DNA from: Antedon bifida
Lineage: Eukaryota; Echinodermata; Crinoidea; Comatulida; Antedonidae
Assembly: GCA_963402885.1 (NCBI GenBank)
Contig: OY727102.1
Location: forward strand, 2,046,001 to 2,110,000
Reading direction: 5' to 3'
Length of the DNA: 64,000 bases
Shown one piece after another: positions 8,906 to 17,675 of the stretch (positions are counted from its first letter, which is position 1; the number at the start of each line of letters is the position of its first letter). The translations under genes and the position numbers were made by a program. Below the pieces are notes generated by a model. That model worked only from the letters and a program-made list of their open reading frames with translations, was not told where the DNA came from and did no database searches.

Positions 8906-11584
8906 ATGGCTACAGGAGGACAAGACGAAGTGATTTCATCACAGGACCTAGAAGAAAACGGATTTAGTCAAATAAACAATAACTATCAGTGTTTGCATTG
9001 TAAGTTTACATTTACAGTTAATATTAATTTCTTAAGATCGTTGCATAGTTTCGAATCTCCAAAGTGTGATTTTATTTCAAAAAGAGAAAACAACACACAT
9101 GGAAACGAAAACAATCCTAAGACCTCTTGCCAAAAATCCGATGTTGTGACTGAAAAAGTCAGTAAAACACGTCCACCTACACCACCTCCAAAACCTCAAC
9201 ATATTGCCGACAAATTCAAATCCAGGATGGAAACAAGGTGTGAAGATTCCAGCCAACACTCGAGGAAGCATCCAGTAATGCAGACAACATCTGACTCAAA
9301 ATCGAATCCAGTATTGCAGACAAGATGCAACACAAATGGAAATGAACACAATCCTAAAACAGCTGACTCAAAGTCGAATGTTGCGATTGAAAAATACAGT
9401 AAAGCAGATGCCATGAAAGTAAAAAGAACACGTCCACCTACACCACCTCCAAAACCTCAACATATTATCGACAAATTCCAATCCAGTGTAAGGATGGAAA
9501 CAAGGCGTGCAGATTCCAGCCAACACTCGAGGAAGCATCCAGTAATGCAGACAACATCTGACTCAAAATCGAATCCAGTATTGCAGACAAGATGCAACAC
9601 AAATGGAAATGAACACAATCCTAAAACAGCTGACTCAAAGTCGAATGTTGCGATTGAAAAATACAGTAAAGCAGATGCCATGAAAGTAAAAAGAACACGT
9701 CCACCTACACCACCTCCAAAACCTCAACATATTATCGACAAATTCCAATCCAGTGTAAGGATGGAAACAAGGCGTGCAGATTCCAGCGAACAATCAAGGA
9801 AGCATCCAGTAATGCAGACAACATCTGACTCAAAATCGAATCCAGTATTGCAGACAAGATGCAACACAAATGGAAATGAACACAATCCTAAAACAGCTGA
9901 CTCAAAGTCGAATGTTGCGATTGAAAAATACAGTAAAGCAGATGCCATGAAAGTAAAAAGAACACGTCCACCTACACCACCTCCAAAACCTCAACATATT
10001 ATCGACAAATTCCAATCCAATGTAAGGATGGAAACAAGGCGTGCAGATTACAGCGAACAATCAAGGAGGCATCCAGTAATGCAGACAACATCTGACTTAA
10101 AATCGAATCCAGTATTGCAGACAAGATGCAACACAAATGGAAATGAACACAATCCTAAAACACCTGACTCAAAGTCGAATGTTGCGATTGAAAAAGACAG
10201 TAAAGCAGATGCCATGAAAGTAAAAAGAACACGTCCACTTACACCACCTCCAAAACCTCAACATATTATCGACAAATTCCAATCCAGTGTAAGGATGGAA
10301 ACAAGGCGTGCAGATTCCAGCCAACACTCGAGGAAGCATCCAGTAATGCAGACAACATCTGACTCAAAATCGAATCCAGTATTGCAGACAAGATGCAACA
10401 CAAAAGGAAATGAACACAATCCTAAAACAGCTGACTCAAAGTCGAATGTTGCGATTGAAAAATACAGTAAAGCAGATGCCATGAAAGTAAAAAGAACACG
10501 TCCACCTACACCACCTCCAAAACCTCAACATATTATCGACAAATTCCAATCCAGTGTAAGGATGGAAACAAGGCGTGCAGATTCCAGCGAACAATTAAGG
10601 ACAACATCTGACTCAAAATCGAATCCAGTATTGCAGACAAGATGCAACACAAATGGAAATGAACACAATCCTAAAACAGCTGACTCAAAGTCGAATAGTG
10701 CGATTGAAAAAGACAGTAAAGCAGATGCCATGAAAATAAAAAGAACACGTCCACCTACACCACCTCCAAAACCTCAACATATTATCGACAAATTCCAATC
10801 CAGTGTAAGGATGGAAACAAGGCGTGCAGATTACAGCGAACAATCAAGGAAGCATCCAGTAATGCAGACAACATCTGACTTAAAATCGAATCCAGTATTG
10901 CAGACAAGATGCAACACAAATGGAAATGAACACAATCCTAAAACAGCTGACTCAAAGTCGAATGTTGCGATTGAAAAAGACAGTAAAACAGATGCCACGA
11001 AAATAAAAGGAACACGTCCACCGACACCACCTCCAAAACCTCCACATTTTCAAATACTAGAATCCGATATTACAACAACACGTCAAAATAAATCCGAATA
11101 TGAGCGACACTGTTATCTTCAAGTGAAGTTAAATAATACTAATTATAGTGTCGTAAACAAAAACATTGCACTTGATAAAAATAGTTATGTTAAAAGAAAG
11201 GTAGGCCTACAGCAGAATGCAGGGTATAGACATTCTAAACAAACAAGGCTTAAAATGGAAGTAAGGGTAAATGCCCTCTCACAACAATTAGGAAGAATGA
11301 CATTGGAACTGAACAAAAAAGACAAAATAATAGAAAATCTTCAAAATGATTTATTGAAGTTAAGACGATCGAGACGCCGTAACGTTAGAGGTAAGACTAG
11401 GGACACAAAAAACAAAGACAGACCAAGTAAATTACAAAGGAAACAAAGCGTGTTACAGCTCGCTGAGATTAGTAACAAGAAATCGAAGGCTGTAAGAAAA
11501 AAGAAGAAATACAGAGAAAAAGTTGCGTCTGATGAAGTTGATGTACTCAATGATGGGGAACTGTACTATGGATATCATGAATAA
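8906..11584 (+). CDS. BIR-like finger plus tandem SH3-type proline repeats plus coiled coil, block A
   Basis: The 892-residue protein begins with a short BIR-like zinc finger (Cys29, Cys32, His47, Cys54; 14 residues between second Cys and His) clearly related to that of its neighbours. Residues about 90-715 are seven tandem units of mostly 89 residues, each carrying RTRPPTPPPKPQ, which fits a class I SH3-binding motif (R-x-x-P-x-x-P). The units are rich in Ser, Thr, Asn and Lys and probably disordered. A basic region and a coiled coil near 790-825 follow, aligning with the start of the ORF1p-like part of the neighbouring genes (LQNDLLKL). The RNA-binding domain itself is degenerate and unrecognisable as a fold. 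No full BIR is present. One unit has lost six residues. I infer a multivalent scaffold; the function is unknown. Confidence 0.8.
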   Translation: MATGGQDEVISSQDLEENGFSQINNNYQCLHCKFTFTVNINFLRSLHSFESPKCDFISKRENNTHGNENNPKTSCQKSDVVTEKVSKTRPPTPPPKPQHIADKFKSRMETRCEDSSQHSRKHPVMQTTSDSKSNPVLQTRCNTNGNEHNPKTADSKSNVAIEKYSKADAMKVKRTRPPTPPPKPQHIIDKFQSSVRMETRRADSSQHSRKHPVMQTTSDSKSNPVLQTRCNTNGNEHNPKTADSKSNVAIEKYSKADAMKVKRTRPPTPPPKPQHIIDKFQSSVRMETRRADSSEQSRKHPVMQTTSDSKSNPVLQTRCNTNGNEHNPKTADSKSNVAIEKYSKADAMKVKRTRPPTPPPKPQHIIDKFQSNVRMETRRADYSEQSRRHPVMQTTSDLKSNPVLQTRCNTNGNEHNPKTPDSKSNVAIEKDSKADAMKVKRTRPLTPPPKPQHIIDKFQSSVRMETRRADSSQHSRKHPVMQTTSDSKSNPVLQTRCNTKGNEHNPKTADSKSNVAIEKYSKADAMKVKRTRPPTPPPKPQHIIDKFQSSVRMETRRADSSEQLRTTSDSKSNPVLQTRCNTNGNEHNPKTADSKSNSAIEKDSKADAMKIKRTRPPTPPPKPQHIIDKFQSSVRMETRRADYSEQSRKHPVMQTTSDLKSNPVLQTRCNTNGNEHNPKTADSKSNVAIEKDSKTDATKIKGTRPPTPPPKPPHFQILESDITTTRQNKSEYERHCYLQVKLNNTNYSVVNKNIALDKNSYVKRKVGLQQNAGYRHSKQTRLKMEVRVNALSQQLGRMTLELNKKDKIIENLQNDLLKLRRSRRRNVRGKTRDTKNKDRPSKLQRKQSVLQLAEISNKKSKAVRKKKKYREKVASDEVDVLNDGELYYGYHE
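9172..11043 (+). repeat. Coding minisatellite, 267-bp unit, block A
   Basis: The proline motif recurs at 9172, 9436, 9703, 9970, 10237, 10504, 10753 and 11020, a period of 267 bases with one 264-base and one 249-base unit. All periods are multiples of three, so the frame is kept. Block B has seven motifs, one fewer. Confidence 0.95.
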
Positions 11585-12060
11585 ACAAAACATCATGCTG
11601 CCTAACTCGGAAAAATCAGTATAACAATTCAAAGTAATGTACAATTCAATTAATAAAATAAACCGTACTGTCGGAATAACTATATTTTTACTAATACTAT
11701 TATTTTTAGTTTAGATTGTCAGACTCTGAAGCATTAGAAATGTAATGATAACAAAATCAGCCTAAAATAAATAACAAGTTGGTTTATTCAATTGTTAAAC
11801 AACAATTTAGATTTTTTAAGGGGTGGCGGGAATGATTAATTTAGCATAATTAGGTTTGATAACAATTAAATGAATCTTAACATTAACTATGAATGAAAAT
11901 GTTGGTGGTGGGGCACTATGTAAATGCAGAACAATCTTTTTCATGTTTTATGTACAGATCACTCCGAAAACAATAAAACATATTCCTGGTGTCACTGAGG
12001 GTTTCTGTTTTAATTTTATTTTATAATTATTATTACACAATAGTAGAATAATATAACATT
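11585..12060. other. 3' region of the repeat gene, block A
   Basis: AATAAA-type signals lie near 11654 and 11971. No further gene is seen. Confidence 0.5.
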
Positions 12061-12580
12061 GATATAAGCGTCATGTGATTATTCATAGCAAATCAGAGCG
12101 TCATAATCGATCACTTAGAACTAACAATAACGATTATTGATCAATATTCTGAAGGTTATTATTGCCACATCACAATAATCTACATTACATCACGGTGAGA
12201 GGTCCAACTTGGTAAGTAGGATTATTTTATTAATAATTCAGTTAATATTCATCACCCACCACCTATATATTGTTAATGAAAAATCATTCAACTTAAAAGG
12301 CGGCCTATGCTATACGTCCCGCTAGCTTGGGATTTCCAAAATCCGAACGCTTGGTGAAGTCTGGACATCTCTGTCGTTGCCAAATCAACGGTATCCAGAT
12401 GGAAACATCATGTAGATTTTTGATTGAAATTCTAGAATACATGCACCACTTGCCATTGGTCACCAACAAATTTGTCTAGCAACGGGTTACACTCAAATGG
12501 CGTAGGCCTATGTGGTTGTTTCACAGGACGTATACAAACTCATTTTCCACTTTTTTTTACAACTGTAGGCATTAATCAAT
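12061..12580 (+). promoter_or_regulatory. Promoter and noncoding first exon of the BIR-ORF1p gene, block A
   Basis: A donor at 12212-12213 (ACTTG then GTAAG) and an acceptor at 12567-12568 (ACTGTAG), twelve bases before the ATG, define a 5' UTR intron. CACAATAATCTACATTACAT at 12169 and ACGATTATTGATCA at 12129 repeat the layout in front of the second gene. Confidence 0.55.
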
Positions 12581-13957
12581 ATGGCAACATCGGCAGATCT
12601 AGGTAATGGGACAGTGATTTCACCACATGAACTGGCAAGAATTGGATGTAGTCTCGATCGCAGACACAATGAACTTCGATGTTTGCATTGTGATTTTACA
12701 GTCAAAAAAAGAAGTTTTCCAATTTATTTGAAGTTGCATAGGCACGGATCTCCAAACTGTGATTTCAATATTGGAAACAACACAATTGCAAATGAACAAC
12801 ATCCCAGCACCTCTGACCTAACATTCCATTCCAGTATCTTGCCTAAGGACGAGAAATGTGTAATACCGCGTATAAACATGGAATCTACAAGTGTACGACC
12901 TCACAAATATCCAGTAGGCCTAATTCAGACAACAGCTACATCTAATAATAACGAAGAATTAAGTATGAAAAGCACCAAAACAACAGCATTGGAATTGGAA
13001 ACAGAAGATGACCGGATGGTTAGTTTTTCCGGTTGGCCACACAGAAAACCAAACAAATGGGAAGTTTCAATGGCAGGATTCTCTTTCCTGGGTGTTGGTG
13101 ATAGGGTCAAATGTTTTTCATGCGGTTTTACAAAAGATTCATGGAAACCAGCTGATGATCCTTTTTATGAACATGCAAAAACTGGAGAGTGCTCATGGCT
13201 TATAGAAAATAAGGAAAGGAGTTTAATTACAACATGTCAACGAAAGTACCAATTAGAGCAGCAGCAGAATTGTCTTCAAAAAGATATTAATAAAAACACT
13301 AACAGTTTGGGTAACAAAATAAACATTTCTGAATTGATGACTGCTAACAAGCTGGATTACAAAGATAACATAAATGCGGTTAAAAGCAAGGTACAGAATA
13401 CTGAGTATGAACAGGCTAAACAAACTGATTCATCATTGCTTAAAATTGAGAAGAAAGTAGAGGCTCTTGCACCACGAATAGAAATCATGGAACTTGAATT
13501 AAAAGAAAAAGATAAAACAATAACAGATCTGCAAAACGATTTACTGAAGTACGAGAGACGATCAAGAAGTAGTAACTTGAGATTTGGAGGTGTAATCGAG
13601 GACAGAAACGAAAACACACTACATAAATTGCAAGGACTAATACAAAGTGTATTACACCTCGACGACATTGAAATTGAGAAGGCGCAGAGAGTTGGAAAAA
13701 AAGTATCTGGAAGTCCACGACACATTATTGCAACATTTAAGGATATACATCAGATGAATACCGTTTTCAGAAAATCAAAATCTTTAAGAAGCGGTAGGTT
13801 TCACGTAATGGAAGATTTGGCACCAACAGACATGAGGGAAAAGCAGAGATTAAAAGATGTTATGGATAAAGCATATGAGGCTGGATATCACCCTGAATTC
13901 CGCCGTGATGGTAAACTATACATTAATGGCAAACCATACGATCCTGAGAAATTATAG
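12581..13957 (+). CDS. BIR-L1 ORF1p fusion protein, block A
   Basis: The 458-residue protein has an N-terminal BIR-like finger (Cys34, Cys37, His53, Cys60), a full BIR at about 143-210 (Cys178, Cys181, His198, Cys204), a coiled coil at about 287-325, and a C-terminal region matching the LINE-1 ORF1p layout. That region has RRSRSSNLRFGGV where ORF1p has its first RRM strand, SPRHIIATF at the RNP1-like strand (human ORF1p has SPRHIII), and a C-terminal domain ending in DGKLYINGKPY. ORF1p is the trimeric RNA chaperone of L1 elements. The BIR is homologous to BIR2 of the IAP ligase upstream (shared GVG, VKCF and DDPF-EHA blocks). No endonuclease or reverse transcriptase frame follows, so this is not an ORF1 in its element. 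I infer a domesticated fusion. Block B differs at residues 9 and 95 only. Confidence 0.85.
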   Translation: MATSADLGNGTVISPHELARIGCSLDRRHNELRCLHCDFTVKKRSFPIYLKLHRHGSPNCDFNIGNNTIANEQHPSTSDLTFHSSILPKDEKCVIPRINMESTSVRPHKYPVGLIQTTATSNNNEELSMKSTKTTALELETEDDRMVSFSGWPHRKPNKWEVSMAGFSFLGVGDRVKCFSCGFTKDSWKPADDPFYEHAKTGECSWLIENKERSLITTCQRKYQLEQQQNCLQKDINKNTNSLGNKINISELMTANKLDYKDNINAVKSKVQNTEYEQAKQTDSSLLKIEKKVEALAPRIEIMELELKEKDKTITDLQNDLLKYERRSRSSNLRFGGVIEDRNENTLHKLQGLIQSVLHLDDIEIEKAQRVGKKVSGSPRHIIATFKDIHQMNTVFRKSKSLRSGRFHVMEDLAPTDMREKQRLKDVMDKAYEAGYHPEFRRDGKLYINGKPYDPEKL

Positions 13958-15300
13958 CCTGTCATAATTATACTGTTAATTATTATACTGTTAATTATTA
14001 TAGGCCCACTTAGTATACTAATAATTTAGATTTATTATGTGTAAGCATATCCTTTGTTTTTAATGTGAATATGTTTCTTTACAATTTGATTCTCTATTTG
14101 ACCGTGACTTTCTTTTAATTAAATGCATAATTCGTGTACCTTTTGGACAACTAGACGTAAAAAGATTAGGTTTAAATGTTAATACTTAAAATATTGTTGG
14201 TAAACTATTCGAACATAAACAAACCAGATGAATACTGTATCAAAGGAAACACAGTTTTAGGTAATGGAGGATTAAGGACTTGGCACCAGCAGTAGTTAGA
14301 TGAACGTAGAAGACACATATTAGGGAGCTTCGATTACAACTGGATGGTATTCGAATTGAGCATACGCATAGGGTTAGGTAGGCTGCATTATTTACATTTA
14401 TAACATTATATTATTTACAAACGGTCATTAATTGTGTAGTACCGGTGTGCTGGCGCCTTTTCTATGCATGATTAATACGTTTAAAATGTGTATGAAATCT
14501 ATATAGGCCTACATTATAAACTTAATCAAGTACGAATGAATGTAACGTTTCCGTCGTATTTATACTTTGTACACATGAGAAGCGTATGAACGGCATAACA
14601 GTGGTGGTACAAATATCTGATAATATAGATCCCCGTTTAGACCACTAACAAAACTAAAGGTTTCTATTCAAATAATCCTTTTGTTCAACAGTAGAAAATG
14701 TATTTGAAAAATGAACTCGCCATTCAACAATTCATTATTCAATCACCGGGTGGTTTTGTTGTCACGTGTTTAATTGTACCAAATGCACAGGATAGAATAT
14801 TAAAGGAAGACAATTTGGCGTAACATAGTGTAAATAATTGTCGCATTCTAATAACTGAATAAGCTACAGAATCTCAGAGATACAAATTGGTAAGTTTGTC
14901 ATATAATCATTATCAATAACTTTCTATGGATCCTATTACGTCCTCTATCGGGTGTTTTTCACTGAAAATCGATTATAACAAAAATACTATTTACTACAAG
15001 AACAGAAAAATGTTTCAATGTAAATTGGAATTTCCAAAATCCAGAGGCTTTATGACGTGTTGAGATAGAGAGCCCCTAAATTTCCAAAGTGCATGAGGCA
15101 TAATCGGAATTTTGCAAAACAACAGCATAAAAATAAAATATTGGAAGTAAATTTTGCATTTAATTCTAGGTGGGACAAATTGAACAAATTGCCAATCAAC
15201 CGTCCCGTACACATTCAGAATAGGCCTACAGTACTTGGGTTTGTTCTCATATTTGACAGTCAAGAAGAAAATACTTCCAGTTACATAAATCGGGTGAAGT
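13958..15300 (+). other. Spacer with promoter and noncoding first exon of the fourth gene, block A
   Basis: No coding gene is seen. A donor at 14890-14891 (AAATTG then GTAAG) and AG sites at 15257-15280 fit a 5' UTR intron like those of the other genes. A CACGTG box lies near 14763. The spacer is nearly identical to 26149-27491. Confidence 0.5.
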
Positions 15301-16719
15301 ATGGCAACATCCACAGGAACAGTGATTTCACAGCAGGAACTGGCAAAAAATGGATTTATTCAGAGAAACAACGAACTTCATTGTTTGTATTGCAATTTTA
15401 CAGTAAAAAGGGGAAAATTTTCAATTTATCGAATGTTGCATAAACACGAATCTCCAGACTGTGGTACACAAAGAGAGAACAACACATTGAGAAATGAACA
15501 AACAACAAACACCAAAACAGGTACAACGAAGGTGAAAAAAACAGGTCCACCTATACCTCCTAAACCACAAAGATACAAAAAGAATGTCCAAATTGACCAA
15601 TCCCATCTCTTGCCTACAAAGACCGACATCAGTGGAAGGCTGGAAAACAAAAGCGAACGACCTCACTCAAGAAATGTTAGGCCTACAATAAGAAATACAA
15701 ATCTTCCAATGTACTCAAAGCTGTATAGACATGAATCGTCTGATGAGAGTGGTAGGCCTATCATTTCAAACGCTAGAGCGAACACGCTTAGGCCTACTGA
15801 AAATGTACAAAAACCAAGCACATCCGATTCAAAATCAAATTCTGGGAAGAAAAAAGAAACCATGAATGTGAAACAAACAACTCCATGTCCGTCTGCTGTA
15901 CGTCCAAAACAACGCAAGAGAAACAAACAGAATGTTCAAATACTCCAATCACATCTCATCCCAAAGCAGCGTGTTATGCTGGAAAATACAAGCGAACGAC
16001 CTCACAAATATCCAGTTGTAGGCCTGAATCAGACAGCAGCTAAATCAAATAATAACGACGACTTCAGTAAAAACAACGCATCGTATGCACAGCGTGTACC
16101 TTCCAAATCATTGGAATTTGAAGATGACCGGATGAGGAGTTTTTCCCGTGGGCCACACAGAAAACCATGGCCTATAGAAAATAAGGGAAGGAGTTTCATT
16201 AAAAATGATGAGTTCCAATTGGAGCAGCAGCAGAGCTGTTTTCAAAAAGTGAAGTTAGATGATATTAACAAAAACAAAAATTGGGGCGAAAAAAGAAACA
16301 TTTCTGAATTGATGACTTCTAACAAGCTAGATTACAAAGATAACATAAATGCGGTTAAAAGCAAGGTACAGAATACCGAGTATGAACAGTCTAAACAACA
16401 AACCGACTGGCTTAAAATTGAGAAGAAAGTAGAAGATCTTTCACCACAAATAGAAGACATGGCACTTCAATTAAAAGAAAAAGACCAAGCAATAACAGAT
16501 CTGCAAAACGGTTTATTGAAGTTAGAGAGACGATCGAGACGTCATAACTTGAGATTTGGAGGTATAAGTGAGGACAAAAACGAAGACACACCAAGTAAAT
16601 TACAAGGTCTAATACGAAGGGAATTGCACCTCGATGGTATTAAAATTGAGGATGCGCATAGGGTTGGTAAAACGGTATCTGGAAGTCCACGACACATTAT
16701 TGCAACATTTAAGGATTGA
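15301..16719 (+). pseudogene. BIR-like/proline motif/ORF1p-like gene cut by the duplication junction, block A
   Basis: The frame runs 472 codons with the same start and domains as the complete gene at 27492: BIR-like finger (Cys28, Cys31, His47, Cys54), a single GPPIPPKP motif, a remnant of the second BIR, a coiled coil and the first two-thirds of the ORF1p-like RRM. At 16715, directly after the SPRHIIATFKD block, the sequence leaves the gene and enters the left end of the duplicated block, giving an immediate stop. The ORF1p-type C-terminal domain (about 66 residues) is missing. The product may still be made, but would lack half of the RNA-binding surface. Block A also has short indels relative to block B in the low-complexity middle. 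Confidence 0.85.
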
Positions 16720-17675
16720 ATTGTTCTATTTATAGTATAGTTAGGAAAAATGGTAAAAGGTTTCCTACTTTCTAGGATTTTTATCACATAATCTATATTG
16801 TTTTGACAACTCTTGTAACATGACCACAGTGCTGATTTTGCCATTTTTCCTCTATCAAAAAATGTAAAATGCATTGGCAGCCAAAAGCTGAATTGACAAT
16901 TAATTACAAATATCAAACGTCTAAATGACATCAAAAAGGTAAAATAGGCTAAAATATAAAAACATTGATCATAAACAATTCGGTTATTGCGTAATTTCAT
17001 TACTCGCTCATGGTCCCATTTCAGTACCATAACTGAACTGAAACTGTAAACATAGATCGATTGTTTTTTTGTTGTTTTATTTGTAAACAGAACACTAGAC
17101 GGCATTATGCTTTTCAAAAGATTCAACTGATTGTTATCGATTGGATGGTTCACTTGATTCTATTTTTAGATTGGACGTAAAATCCAATACTAGCAACATC
17201 CGTTGTATGTACTGACTCTACTTGAATACAACGTAACGTTTTCATCGGTCGTCTACATTTAAAAGGTAAGAAAGCTGTCATGGACAATGAAATTACTTAG
17301 AAATATATATACCATGACTATTATAGGCGTTGTTTAGGTCACTTAGGCCATGATCATCTGTATTTAGGAGTATCCCGTCCCACCATGCATGCCCACGATT
17401 TTAGCGTAGGCCTACTAAACTCGTGTTGACGTAGCTAAGTAGCCGATATTTATAGATATTGGTCACGGGTTTGACTGATGTTTCTGGATGTTAACAATCT
17501 GAAACCGTCAGTAAGTGTATGACTAATTAATTCTTCTTAAACTAATTTAGGCCTACTAAAAAGTTGAAACTAATTTCTATTCTATAAAGCAGACCATATA
17601 TAACATAAAGAAGAAGAACAATATGTCATAATTGTCTTATAAATATTTGAACATTTTTATATATAAAGGTCAACC
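16720..17675 (+). promoter_or_regulatory. 5' region of the block B IAP gene
   Basis: This is the copy of 4326-5288 with the same probable 5' UTR donor (AAAAG then GTAAG, near 17267) and the acceptor seven bases before the ATG. No gene is seen on the minus strand despite a long open frame across the junction. Confidence 0.45.

Larger units (their letters stand above)
4326..16713 (+). repeat. Segmental tandem duplication, block A (about 12.4 kb)
   Basis: From 4326 the sequence matches the sequence from 16714 onward almost base for base, in the same order and orientation, through four genes. The copy ends inside the fourth gene at 16715, where sequence that should continue as in block B (28897 onward) jumps to the sequence that begins block A. 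Offsets between blocks are 12387-12391 over the first gene, 12430 at the start of the second and 12191 over the third and fourth, so the internal size difference comes from spacers and from the repeat number in gene 2. Confidence 0.95.

Noticed and set aside
9196-10731. Antisense frames of about 74 codons on the minus strand of the repeat gene
   Set aside because: They recur with the 267-base period as shadows of the coding repeat and have no start context or domain.
12581-13957. ORF1 of an intact LINE
   Set aside because: No endonuclease or reverse transcriptase frame follows within the block, no poly(A) tail or target duplication is seen, and the gene has a spliced 5' exon and a BIR domain.
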